Assembly: GCA_017473555.1 (NCBI GenBank)
Contig: JAFUKO010000045.1
Span: 17,190-81,189, forward strand
From: Ruminococcus sp.
GTDB taxonomy: Bacteria; Bacillota; Clostridia; Oscillospirales; Acutalibacteraceae
Reading direction: 5' to 3'
DNA: 64,000 nt
The first letter of the stretch is position 1. Each line of letters opens with the position of its first letter. Shown here one piece after another: positions 43,896 through 52,164 of this stretch. Below the pieces are notes generated by a model. That model was not told the origin of the DNA. It saw only the letters and a program-made list of their open reading frames with translations, and made no database searches. A program made the position numbers and the translations under genes.

Positions 43896-44728
43896 TATTT
43901 TCTTCCCCTATATTCATGAATTTTAGCATCAACAAGAAATCTATACCAATATGCTTGTAAAAAGGCAAAAATCTTACCCTCTTTGCCATCCAGAAATCCT
44001 AGTTTGAAATATAAACGATACAAATAATACAGATGTGCTCTTAATCCCATCGGTAATTTATAGTACACGTTAAACTTTATGAAACGCTTGATTTTTGCGG
44101 TTCTGTTCAACTTTGTTACATCCGTTTTTTTCTGCTGGCTCTCTATATAGTCAAGAACTTCTCGGCTTGAATATTTATTATGCTTATCAATCCATGCATA
44201 TAGATCTTTATAGTCATGATGTATTGAGTCGTTTTTTAGTTCTACACTCATGCCACTTTTCAGAATTATATGCTCATCCATATTACGTTCTTCCATATAT
44301 CCGATGTCTTTTTTGTATATCAACAATTTTTTAAATGGATAGATACCGCCATGTTTAAGCTCTTTGCCCATAAAAGACACCTTAAATCTAACAACAATTC
44401 CGTTTACATCAGTATCTTCATTTTCCTCACAAATTTTCTCTATTTCTTCTGCAGCCTCTTTAGTTACTATTTCGTCTGCATCAATTCTGAATATCCATCG
44501 AGTTGTTACATGAGCGTTTTCCACACCCCAAATATATTGTTTTGAGTAATTCTCCCATTTGTGATACAGCACCTCAGCCCCTAACTCTTTTGCTATATTT
44601 ACTGTGTTGTCGGTGCTTCCACTATCTATAACCACAATTCTTTTTGCAAGATTTTTGATAGAGTTGATACACTGTGGTATATTCTTTTCTTCGTTGCATG
44701 CTAAAATTATAGCTGTTAAATCAATCAT
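43895..44728 (-). CDS. GT2 glycosyltransferase, WaaE/KdtX-like
   Basis: A 277-residue GT-A enzyme of the WaaE/LgtF type. It has LTAIILACNEEKNIPQCINSI, RIVVIDSGSTDNTVNIAKELGAEVLYHKWENY and the DxD in WIFRIDADEIVTKEAAEEI (~85-103). The C-terminal half (YKLPMGLRAHLYYLYRLYFKLGFLDGKEG) matches the family's tail. Overlaps with both neighbours (ATGA upstream, TAATG downstream) suggest coupled translation. Confidence 0.92.
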   Translation of the reverse strand: MIDLTAIILACNEEKNIPQCINSIKNLAKRIVVIDSGSTDNTVNIAKELGAEVLYHKWENYSKQYIWGVENAHVTTRWIFRIDADEIVTKEAAEEIEKICEENEDTDVNGIVVRFKVSFMGKELKHGGIYPFKKLLIYKKDIGYMEERNMDEHIILKSGMSVELKNDSIHHDYKDLYAWIDKHNKYSSREVLDYIESQQKKTDVTKLNRTAKIKRFIKFNVYYKLPMGLRAHLYYLYRLYFKLGFLDGKEGKIFAFLQAYWYRFLVDAKIHEYRGRK

Positions 44729-45783
44729 ACTTTTCTCCTTCTTTTTGATCTACCAAGTACCCATGGAAACCATCGGTTTACTATATAAACAAACGGAATA
44801 TCAATTAACACTACTGACACAAATAATATAAGTGAACCTAAAACGGAACCAACCGAATGCAGACTCGCCATCAATCCCCCTAACGGGAATGTGAAACAAT
44901 TAAGGATAATAGGATGAACAAGCATAATGCACAGCGAATTTTGTCCAAGATAATTCAGACATTTTCCAACGGAACCCGTTAATCGATTTTCAACCGAGAA
45001 AGTCAGGAACACTATGCCCACTGAGCACAAAACACTTATCGCAATCGAAGAAACAGGTCTTAAAAACTCACCTGTAAAAAAACTGAATTGCGCTGGATAT
45101 ATCAAAGCAATCACTGTTCCAATAACAAAGAAGAAGAATCCCAGATAAAAAGTGCTCTTTTTTCCCATCTTAACCAGCAAGTCAGTAAAAATCCATCCGA
45201 CTAAATAATATCCTGTTCCTGATAATATCCTTTCTGCCACTATTAACAAAGCTCTGCCTTGCGGCAACAAATATGGCAACAACAAACAAATCACAGCCAA
45301 AAACAGCCGTGCGATATATCTATCAGCAAACACAAGTTTTCTATATAGAAAAATCACTACTTCTACTGCAAATAAGGTTAATAAAAACCACACTGTACCA
45401 TTACCTGTTATGAGCAATTCTTTCATCTCTGCAGAAAAAGTATCGAAACTCAAAGCAGACTTCAGGCATAATACAGTAAGCTTTATTACGGAATTTATTA
45501 CAGAAAAAACAACATACGGAATAAGCAACGATTTAGCGCGTTTAGAAAAGAATGTTTTAAAAGACACTCCGTCGTAATCTTTGTAATACCCCAAACATCC
45601 CGATATCACAAAAAACAGCGGAACATGAAACCCTATGACGTACTCGTTTACTTTGCTAATAGCTGAAAACCATTGAATACAATGTGCAAAAACAATTAGA
45701 AGTATCCCAACAGCTTTGGTATAGTCGATATACATCATACGTTCATTCTTTGTTGTATTGCCTTCATTTCTGTATCGTTGCAT
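44725..45783 (-). CDS. Acyltransferase 3 family membrane protein (second intact copy)
   Basis: This is a 352-residue polytopic O-acyltransferase of the fucose-4-O-acetyltransferase-like group. It has YIDYTKAVGILLIVFAHCIQW (catalytic-type His, ~18-38), FHVPLFFVISGCLGYY, and about ten helices ending KCLNYLGQNSLCIMLVHPIIL. It starts at ATG 45783 with GAGG seven bases upstream. It lies next to a C-terminal remnant of a related gene (45818-46060) and could have replaced it. Confidence 0.88.
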   Translation of the reverse strand: MQRYRNEGNTTKNERMMYIDYTKAVGILLIVFAHCIQWFSAISKVNEYVIGFHVPLFFVISGCLGYYKDYDGVSFKTFFSKRAKSLLIPYVVFSVINSVIKLTVLCLKSALSFDTFSAEMKELLITGNGTVWFLLTLFAVEVVIFLYRKLVFADRYIARLFLAVICLLLPYLLPQGRALLIVAERILSGTGYYLVGWIFTDLLVKMGKKSTFYLGFFFFVIGTVIALIYPAQFSFFTGEFLRPVSSIAISVLCSVGIVFLTFSVENRLTGSVGKCLNYLGQNSLCIMLVHPIILNCFTFPLGGLMASLHSVGSVLGSLILFVSVVLIDIPFVYIVNRWFPWVLGRSKRRRKV

Positions 45784-45817
45784 AATACAACCTCACAAAA
45801 CCAATAATATTTGAAAA

Positions 45818-46060
45818 CTACACTTTGTAGGTCATCTTTTTCTTTAATACTCTGTCCGTAACACTATTTGAAACAATATGTAATACACAGAATAAAACTA
45901 CTGTGCTAACAAACACAAACAATTCTATTATTGATGCTCCTTGGATTAAAAAAAGCATATATCCATGTACCAAATACAGTTCAATGGAAATCTCAGCTAC
46001 ATACTTCAGTGCATAATTCATCAAGTATTTAAAGCGATACTCTAAACCGATACTTGCAAT
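45818..46060 (-). pseudogene. Remnant of an acyltransferase-3 gene (C-terminal piece)
   Basis: Only ~75-80 codons remain. The reading contains LKYVAEISIELYLVHGYMLFLI, which corresponds to the penultimate membrane helices of AT3 proteins (compare LGQNSLCIMLVHPIIL in the neighbour). The frame continues upstream without a start as far as an in-frame TAG near 46060 (…IGLEYRFKYL…). About 250 N-terminal residues are missing, and the preceding gene ends 40 bases away. A 68-residue product from the TTG at 46024 is possible but has no clear RBS. I read it as a decayed gene. Confidence 0.7.
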
Positions 46061-46099
46061 CGAACAAGTAGAATACTACATTTACTATAACTCTACCAC

Positions 46100-47296
46100 T
46101 TACTTTTTAAAATACACATCCAGTCCATCCATAATAGAATGTTTCTCAAAATGCTTTTCATAATAAGCTCGACTATTTTCAGCCATAGCAGACAAATCTT
46201 CATTCTTCAGTTTCAGAATCTGCTGCGCAAGCGCTTGTTTGTCACCTATAGGTGCACACAATCCGCATTCTGCTTCCTCAATAACACGCTGTGTTTCTCC
46301 AAAAGCCGACGCAATTATCGGCATACCACACGCCATATAGCTCTGAAGCTTAGCCGGAATGGTCATCGTCCATAGCTGTGCATTCTGGAAAGAAATGAAT
46401 GCTGCATCACAAGCAGCCAGCAGCTTCGGAATATATTCAGCAGGCTGTCGCTCTACCAGGACAAACATATCCGAAACTCCACACTGTGAAATTTCTTTCT
46501 CAAACTCTTCTCGATATCTTCCGTCGCCTACTATAACAAATTCAATATTTTCATCTCTTAAAAGTTGGGCAGTTTTCGGTAGTATATCAAGCCCCTGTGC
46601 CTGACCGATATTACCCGTAAAAATAATTTTAAACTTATCATTCTGAGGTATTTCAGGAACAATTTGTCTTGTCACAGGTACATAAAATTCTTCTGCATAC
46701 TGTGGCAGATAATGTACCTTCTCTTTGTCTTCTACTCTCTTTTGAATCTCTTTTACAAAACTCGGAGAAGTAGCAAAAATATCGGTGCAATTCTTATATA
46801 TGTAGTTAACCATACTGCTAATAGGTTTAATTACAATCGGAGAAGTGATTCCCGTAATTATTTCTACATTCTCAGGCCACAAATCCTGAACATACAAGTA
46901 ATTTGGCACCTTGTGTTTTTTTGTATACCATACACCGATCAACGCCTGTGTCATCGGTGAAACCTCGAAAGTAAAAACGTAATCCGCCTTTAGTTTCGTG
47001 CGTAATTTCCAGAAGTATCCTGAAACCACAAACGAGATATAATTCAAAAATAATTTTATCGAGCTATGACCTCGTGGGATAAGTGGAATTCTTATGATGT
47101 CTATACCGTTCCAGTTTTCAGATCGTCTGTCTTTTATGCTGTATCCATCATAAAATTCACCTTGCGGGTAATTCGGTATACCGGTTAACACTGTGACCTT
47201 ATACCCACGTTTCACCCACTCTATACACATATCGTTGATGCGGAACGATTCAGGATAAAAATACTGAGTTATCACAAGGATATGTTTTTTACTCAT
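46100..47296 (-). CDS. GT4 glycosyltransferase, WbuB-like (candidate L-FucNAc transferase)
   Basis: About 398 residues, started at ATG 47296 (GGAGG seven bases upstream; TGATG overlap with the preceding stop). The protein strongly resembles WbuB: HILVITQYFYPESFRINDM, GIPNYPQGEFYDGYS, FTFEVSPMTQALIGVW, YVQDLWPENVEIITGI, ATSPSFVKEIQKR, and C-domain IIFTGNIGQAQGLDILPKTA. WbuB of E. coli O26-type clusters transfers L-FucNAc and is found with fnlABC, whose homologues are in this operon. As the first GT after the initiating transferase, it may add L-FucNAc to the first sugar. Confidence 0.9.
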   Translation of the reverse strand: MSKKHILVITQYFYPESFRINDMCIEWVKRGYKVTVLTGIPNYPQGEFYDGYSIKDRRSENWNGIDIIRIPLIPRGHSSIKLFLNYISFVVSGYFWKLRTKLKADYVFTFEVSPMTQALIGVWYTKKHKVPNYLYVQDLWPENVEIITGITSPIVIKPISSMVNYIYKNCTDIFATSPSFVKEIQKRVEDKEKVHYLPQYAEEFYVPVTRQIVPEIPQNDKFKIIFTGNIGQAQGLDILPKTAQLLRDENIEFVIVGDGRYREEFEKEISQCGVSDMFVLVERQPAEYIPKLLAACDAAFISFQNAQLWTMTIPAKLQSYMACGMPIIASAFGETQRVIEEAECGLCAPIGDKQALAQQILKLKNEDLSAMAENSRAYYEKHFEKHSIMDGLDVYFKK

Positions 47297-48168
47297 CACT
47301 GAACCTCCGTTTTTTCTATACTTTCTTTCAGCGAATACTTTCTATAATTACATTTGTACTCACTAAGTTCCATATCATAAGTAAGATTTCCAAAAGCCTT
47401 ATTAACCAGATCTGTAAACTTACTCATTATCTTGAGCGCCCACGAAAAGCCTTTAACAATTATAATTTTTTTGTTATGAACCTGACTGATTGATTTTACA
47501 AGCTCAGATGTATTAGCATACTCAGCATTTTGTGGAAAGAAAACACCATCCTCATTGTTGTCAATCATCAGTTTGATAAACTCAGTCAAATTACCGACAT
47601 AAAGCATCGAACGCTCATTTTGGACATATGGAAAAATCGGAAGCTTCTTAGCAAACTTAGAAAGTGTCGGATAATTACCCTTACAATTCTCTCCGTAAAT
47701 CATCGGAGGTCTCAAAACAACAACCATAAAGCTATTGTCTTTAAGCAACTGCAAACCTTTTTCGGCTTGCATCTTACTATCTCCATAACAATTTGAAGGA
47801 GATAGTTGTGTATCTTTTGTGATAAGCTTGTTTATACCCATTGGAGCACTATCTCCATAAACACTGGCACTGGACATAAACACAAACTGTTTAACGCCCT
47901 CTGCTTTTGCTTTTTCGGCAGTTTCAATAGCAAGGTCTGTGTTAACTTTGTAGTATATAGATTTTCTCTCTTCACTGACTTTTCCAAAATCTGAGTGTGC
48001 AATTCCGGCAACGTGGAACACAACGTCATACTGAGCAAAACTCATATTCCGCCAGCTGCCATCAATCATATCAACCGTTTCAACGCTATAACCATCAAAC
48101 TGTCTGATATAGTTTTCAAAAGATACGCCGATATAGCTATCCTTGCCGGTAATCAATATCTTTTTCAT
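47296..48168 (-). CDS. UDP-4-keto-6-deoxy-HexNAc reductase/epimerase (WbpV/FnlX-like SDR)
   Basis: A 290-residue extended SDR. It has KKILITGKDSYIGVSFENYI, FHVAGIAHSDFGKVSEERK, FMSSASVYGDSAPMG, CYGDSKMQAEKGL (YxxxK) and RPPMIYGENCKGNYPTL. This set is typical of reductases that follow a CapD/WbpM-type dehydratase to give UDP-QuiNAc or UDP-D-FucNAc. Such a dehydratase gene is at 50089. It overlaps the phosphoglycosyl transferase gene by four bases (ATGA), matching WbpV-WbpL or FnlX-type pairs. Substrate assignment is inferred. Confidence 0.85.
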   Translation of the reverse strand: MKKILITGKDSYIGVSFENYIRQFDGYSVETVDMIDGSWRNMSFAQYDVVFHVAGIAHSDFGKVSEERKSIYYKVNTDLAIETAEKAKAEGVKQFVFMSSASVYGDSAPMGINKLITKDTQLSPSNCYGDSKMQAEKGLQLLKDNSFMVVVLRPPMIYGENCKGNYPTLSKFAKKLPIFPYVQNERSMLYVGNLTEFIKLMIDNNEDGVFFPQNAEYANTSELVKSISQVHNKKIIIVKGFSWALKIMSKFTDLVNKAFGNLTYDMELSEYKCNYRKYSLKESIEKTEVQ

Positions 48169-48788
48169 CGCTTTTTCGCTTCCTCTTTTTTAGTAAGTTC
48201 TCCTGTACCACCTTCGACAACACCATCGCTTTTAAACACACTGACGATAGACAGGAAGAAGCATTTTACATCAAAACCGAAACTGAGATTTTTAGCATAA
48301 TCTCCATCAAGCTTAGCTTTCACAGGGATCTCAAGCTCATCTCGACCATTAATCTGAGCCCATCCGGTAAGCCCTGGCACAACATCATTAGCACCGTACT
48401 TATCTCGCTCTGCAATCAGGTCGTCCTGATTCCACAGTGCCGGTCGTGGACCGATGATACTCATATTGCCTACAAAAATATCCCAGATTTGTGGAAGCTC
48501 ATCAAGACTTGATTTTCTTAAAAACTTTCCGACTTTCGTAATATATTGTTCAGGATTCTCAAGCTGGTGTGTAGGCACATCATGCGGAGTACTCATTTTC
48601 ATTGAGCGGAATTTATGTAACTTGAAGTAGGTTTTATTAACACCCACTCTTTTCTGCGTAAAAAAAGCAGGACCCGGGTCATCAATCTTAATTGCGATTA
48701 TTAACCCCAAGAACAGCCATGATAGAAATACAAGTGCTAAAAATGACAATACAATATCCAACAGTCTTTTGAAAAATTTTGCGTACAT
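48165..48788 (-). CDS. Initiating phosphoglycosyl transferase (PglC/WcaJ catalytic-domain type)
   Basis: A 207-residue monotopic sugar-phosphate transferase that starts repeat-unit synthesis on undecaprenyl phosphate. One re-entrant N-terminal helix (RLLDIVLSFLALVFLSW) is followed by DDPGPAFFTQKRVGVN, FKLHKFRSMK, the SSLDELPQIWDIFVGNMSIIGPRPA block with the catalytic Asp-Glu pair (~93-115), and VVPGLTGWAQINGRDEL. The minimal length matches PglC rather than the long WbaP/WcaJ forms. A Lys/Glu-rich tail ends the protein. It is the first gene of the 38.6-kb operon. Confidence 0.94.
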   Translation of the reverse strand: MYAKFFKRLLDIVLSFLALVFLSWLFLGLIIAIKIDDPGPAFFTQKRVGVNKTYFKLHKFRSMKMSTPHDVPTHQLENPEQYITKVGKFLRKSSLDELPQIWDIFVGNMSIIGPRPALWNQDDLIAERDKYGANDVVPGLTGWAQINGRDELEIPVKAKLDGDYAKNLSFGFDVKCFFLSIVSVFKSDGVVEGGTGELTKKEEAKKR

Positions 48789-48802
48789 AATTAACCCCTC
48801 AA

Positions 48803-48828
48803 AGTATGTGGGAACATACTACCCCACA
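48803..48828 (-). promoter_or_regulatory. Leader with two mutually exclusive hairpins, polysaccharide operon
   Basis: In the leader RNA (minus strand), TGTGGG (48828-48823) can pair with CCCACA (48812-48807). Alternatively AGTATGT (48820-48814) can pair with ACATACT (48809-48803) around a TCCC loop. The stems share bases, so only one can form. The second ends two bases before the GAGGGG ribosome-binding site at 48800-48795. It may be a translational or antitermination switch; no ligand is suggested. Confidence 0.45.
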
Positions 48829-48847
48829 ATCCCATTTTATCTTTAAT

Positions 48848-48876
48848 ATTCTACTATAAAACATATATAATGTCAA
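48848..48876 (-). promoter_or_regulatory. Promoter of the polysaccharide operon
   Basis: On the minus strand TTGACA (48876-48871, 6/6), a 17-base spacer and TAGAAT (48853-48848, 5/6). The start site would be near 48841, giving a ~53-base leader before the first ATG. It is the only strong promoter I see for the block down to 10145. Confidence 0.85.
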
Positions 48877-48963
48877 TTTAATTACACTTTTTATCAATAC
48901 TAACATTACTACTCTAAAACGGCTGATTTATGCGGTTTTATGACACTTTTCGTCAAACAATAC

Positions 48964-48992
48964 AAAAAGCCCTCGGAAATTTCTCCGAGGGC
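48964..48992 (-). terminator. Terminator of the galE unit
   Basis: A 9-bp stem (GCCCTCGGA 48969-48977, TCCGAGGGC 48984-48992) around a 6-base loop is followed on the minus strand by CTTTTTG. It separates galE from the polysaccharide operon promoter about 90 bases further on. Confidence 0.8.
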
Positions 48993-49056
48993 GTTAAAAT
49001 TTTATCAATTTGTAAAAATCCGAGCACTTGATTTTATGCAAATAGTCAAATATTTC

Positions 49057-50073
49057 TTAATTATCATAACCATTTGGATTATTTTTCTGCCAGTTCCAGG
49101 AGTCACGGCACATCTCATCAAGACCTCGCAAAGCTTCCCATTTCAACAGTTCATTGGCTTTGCTAGGATCAGCCTCAAGAATAGTCACATCACCAGGTCT
49201 TCTGTCGAGTATATCGTATGGTATCTCCACTTCGTTTACTCTGGAGAATGTATTAACAATATCCAAAACGCTGTAACCGGTACCTGTACCGAGGTTAAAA
49301 ATCTCAGCACCCTTATGGCCGTTATTGATATACTCAAGAGCTTTGAGATGACCATTTGCAAGGTCAACAACGTGGATATAATCACGCACACCGGTACCGT
49401 CGTGGGTATCGTAATCGTTGCCGAAAACGCCTAATCTCTCACGTTTACCAACGGCAACCTGAGTAATATAAGGCATAAGGTTGTTCGGTATACCATTAGG
49501 ACTTTCGCCGATAAGACCGCTCTCGTGTGCACCGATAGGGTTAAAATATCTAAGGAGCACTACCGACAATTCCTTATCAGCAACAGTTGCATCTGTGAGA
49601 ATCTGCTCATTAAAAAGCTTTGTCCAGCCATAAGGGTTGGTGCATGAAGTAGGCATACCCTCTTTAAGTGGTACAACCTTTGGCACACCATATACTGTTG
49701 CAGATGAGCTGAAAACGATTTTCTTCACATTAAACTCGCTCATTACTTCAAGCAGAGTAAGTGTAGTATCGATGTTGTTTCTGTAATACATAATCGGCTT
49801 TGCCACACTTTCGCCTACAGCCTTGTAGCCTGCAAAGTGGATTACAGCCTCAATATCACACTTTGAGAAAAGCTCACGCAGTGCCTCTTTGTCTGCAACA
49901 TCAATTTTATAAACTTCAACAGTTTTGCCTGTAATCTGCTTAATGCGGTCAATAACCTTTTCACTTGCGTTATCAAAGTTGTCAGCGATTACCACCTCAT
50001 AGCCGTTGTTTAAAAGCTCAACGCAGGTGTGACTTCCGATATATCCGGCACCGCCGGTAAGAAGAACTTTCAT
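49057..50073 (-). CDS. galE: UDP-glucose/UDP-GlcNAc 4-epimerase
   Basis: This 338-residue extended SDR interconverts UDP-Glc and UDP-Gal (and possibly the N-acetyl forms). Motifs are KVLLTGGAGYIGSHTCVELL, HFAGYKAVGESV, FSSSATVYG, NPYGWTKLFNEQIL (YxxxK), LRYFNPIGAHESG and GVRDYIHVVDLANGHL. The gene lies 15 bases after the capD-like gene and is co-transcribed with it. It ends at its own terminator, so it is regulated separately from the large operon. Confidence 0.95.
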   Translation of the reverse strand: MKVLLTGGAGYIGSHTCVELLNNGYEVVIADNFDNASEKVIDRIKQITGKTVEVYKIDVADKEALRELFSKCDIEAVIHFAGYKAVGESVAKPIMYYRNNIDTTLTLLEVMSEFNVKKIVFSSSATVYGVPKVVPLKEGMPTSCTNPYGWTKLFNEQILTDATVADKELSVVLLRYFNPIGAHESGLIGESPNGIPNNLMPYITQVAVGKRERLGVFGNDYDTHDGTGVRDYIHVVDLANGHLKALEYINNGHKGAEIFNLGTGTGYSVLDIVNTFSRVNEVEIPYDILDRRPGDVTILEADPSKANELLKWEALRGLDEMCRDSWNWQKNNPNGYDN

Positions 50074-50088
50074 AGTTTTTCTCCTGAA

Positions 50089-51981
50089 TTAACGATTAAT
50101 TTTATGGTTGAAAGTAGGGACAATCTGAGAGAGCATATCAACAGTCTTGTCACTGTCATTTTGTTCAGCGTAACCACGCAAAGTGTCAAGCTTTGATAGA
50201 AGCTCATCAGGGTTGATATCAATCTGGTTACCAATAAAAATCTTCTTATTTTCAGTAGATTTCAAGCCCTCTTCATCCATCAAAAGCTCTTCAAAAAGCT
50301 TCTCACCAGGTCTGAGTCCTGTAAATCTGATTTCAACATCTTTGTATGGTACCTTGCCGTACATTCTGATGAGATTTTCAGCGAGAGTTGTAATCTTGAC
50401 AGGGTCACCCTTATCAAGGACAAAAATCTCACCACCGCTTGCCATAGCACCAGCCTGAAGTACAAGCGATACAGCTTCAGGAATAGTCATAAAGTAACGG
50501 ATAATGTCAGGGTGAGTAACAGTAACCGGCTTTCCTGCCTCAATCTGACGTCTAAACAGCGGAATAACAGAACCGTTAGAGCCAAGAACATTACCGAATC
50601 GTGTGGTAACAAACTCGGTTTTTGAGCCACTCTGCGACTTATACTGAACAATCATCTCACAGCAACGCTTTGTAGCACCCATAACATTAGTAGGGTTAAC
50701 AGCCTTGTCGGTAGAAATCATAACAAACTTTTCGACGCCGTATTTCTCGGCAACAGTAACCATATTCCATGTGCCAAAAATGTTGTTTTTAACAGCCTCA
50801 GCTGGGGAAGTTTCCATAAGCGGAACGTGCTTATGAGCTGCTGCGTGGAATACAATCTGAGGCTTATACTCCTTGAAAATAGCATCCATTTTGTCGTAAT
50901 CTCGAACTGACGCAATAAGTGTAACAAGGTTAAGTGCATCGTCATATTCAAGCTTAAGCTCCTGCTGGATATCATAAGCATTGTTCTCGTAAATATCGAC
51001 AATAATAACCTGTTTAGGAGCGTATTTTGCAATCTGTCTTACAAGCTCGGAGCCGATTGAACCGCCACCGCCTGTAACCATACAGACCTTGTTTTCAATA
51101 AATCTTCTGATTTCGGTCTTATCAAAAGTGATTGGATCTCTGCCTAAAAGGTCCTCAATTTTGATATCCTTAACCTGACTTAACAGCTGAGGATTATTGT
51201 CATCAAATAAAAGCTGGCTTAAATACGGAACCATTTTAATCTGGCACTCTGTCTGGGAACACAGCTCCATAATTTCCTTACGCTCCTCCTGAGTACAGGA
51301 AGGAATAGCAAAGAGAATCAGCTTGATTTTATACTCTTTACAGATTTTCGGAATATCCCTTGTAGTGCCGACAACCTCAACGCCCATCAGTTTAGTGTCA
51401 CGTTTTTTAGGGTCATCATCTACAAGACAAACAGGTAGTATGTTTCGGGATGGATTATTAGGGTCAGCGTTTACATTTGAAATATCGGTAAGAATCATTC
51501 TTGCCGCCTGACCTGCACCTACTATAAGAGTACGCTCGTAGTTTTCACTTCGGCCGACTTCAGTAAGGTCGATAAAGGTACGCTTGAACAAAAATCTGAA
51601 CAGCGTGATAACAGAAACAGTGATAACAAAGTTTACCACATAAAACATCGGGTTACCCTGTTTCTCAGCAAGAGAAGCGAAAAATCCGCTCATCAGCAAG
51701 CCTGCCGCTACGCCCACTGAACAGTAAAGGTAGTCTTTCTTGTTAAAATCTCGCCAGACTTTGGTATAAGCTCCACAGATAAACAATGAGAAAAAGCAGA
51801 ACAAAGCATTCAAAAATACTATCCATGTGAGTCTGACTTCGTTTACAACAAATTTATCCATTGGCAACTTGAAGACAACGCACATCAACGACACAGCAAG
51901 GTTTGAAACCAATGCAGACAAAGCTACCAGTATCACATCTACTATCATCAGCAGATTTTTTCTGAAATTGAACCTCTTCAT
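50089..51981 (-). CDS. Membrane UDP-GlcNAc 4,6-dehydratase (PglF/WbpM/CapD-like)
   Basis: A 630-residue protein with four N-terminal membrane helices (~8-145), a CoA-binding-like Rossmann domain (ERTLIVGAGQAARMIL), and a C-terminal SDR domain (~290-600). The SDR domain has VCMVTGGGGSIGSELVRQI, HAAAHKHVPLMET, STDKAVNPTNVMGATKR (MxxxK form), TRFGNVLGSNGSVIPLF and GLRPGEKLFEELL. It makes UDP-2-acetamido-2,6-dideoxy-4-keto-hexose. The product can be reduced by the gene at 47296 or aminated by the gene at 52591. The promoter is at 52025-52053. Confidence 0.93.
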   Translation of the reverse strand: MKRFNFRKNLLMIVDVILVALSALVSNLAVSLMCVVFKLPMDKFVVNEVRLTWIVFLNALFCFFSLFICGAYTKVWRDFNKKDYLYCSVGVAAGLLMSGFFASLAEKQGNPMFYVVNFVITVSVITLFRFLFKRTFIDLTEVGRSENYERTLIVGAGQAARMILTDISNVNADPNNPSRNILPVCLVDDDPKKRDTKLMGVEVVGTTRDIPKICKEYKIKLILFAIPSCTQEERKEIMELCSQTECQIKMVPYLSQLLFDDNNPQLLSQVKDIKIEDLLGRDPITFDKTEIRRFIENKVCMVTGGGGSIGSELVRQIAKYAPKQVIIVDIYENNAYDIQQELKLEYDDALNLVTLIASVRDYDKMDAIFKEYKPQIVFHAAAHKHVPLMETSPAEAVKNNIFGTWNMVTVAEKYGVEKFVMISTDKAVNPTNVMGATKRCCEMIVQYKSQSGSKTEFVTTRFGNVLGSNGSVIPLFRRQIEAGKPVTVTHPDIIRYFMTIPEAVSLVLQAGAMASGGEIFVLDKGDPVKITTLAENLIRMYGKVPYKDVEIRFTGLRPGEKLFEELLMDEEGLKSTENKKIFIGNQIDINPDELLSKLDTLRGYAEQNDSDKTVDMLSQIVPTFNHKINR

Positions 51982-52024
51982 AAAATCATCCTCTTAGCGA
52001 AAAAACGCATAATTACATATAATA

Positions 52025-52053
52025 AGTATATACTTATCCTACAACGATGTCAA
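52025..52053 (-). promoter_or_regulatory. Promoter for the dehydratase-galE unit
   Basis: On the minus strand TTGACA (52053-52048), a 17-base spacer and TATACT (52030-52025). The start would be near 52018, ~37 bases before the ATG. Confidence 0.8.
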
Positions 52054-52082
52054 TAAAAACCTATATTTCGACACGTCTAAGA

Positions 52083-52092
52083 TTGAACAGTT
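52083..52092 (+). promoter_or_regulatory. Candidate SpoIIID binding site
   Basis: TTGAACAGTT fits the SpoIIID consensus WWRRACARNY at every position. It lies between the divergent promoters of spoIIID and the dehydratase gene. A match of this degeneracy has roughly a one-in-ten chance of occurring in a region this short, so it is suggestive only. Confidence 0.4.
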
Positions 52093-52109
52093 TTCATAAA
52101 TTTCAACGG

Positions 52110-52140
52110 GCATAAATAAAGAATATCTTTCATATACATT
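52110..52140 (+). promoter_or_regulatory. Possible sigma-E type promoter for spoIIID
   Basis: GCATAAA (52110-52116) and TATACATT (52133-52140) resemble the mother-cell sigma-E -35 and -10 elements. The -10 matches CATACATT at 7/8, but the 16-base spacing is slightly long. No good sigma-A promoter is seen for this gene, and B. subtilis spoIIID is sigma-E dependent. Confidence 0.35.
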
Positions 52141-52164
52141 ACCACAATAACACGGAGGTTACTT

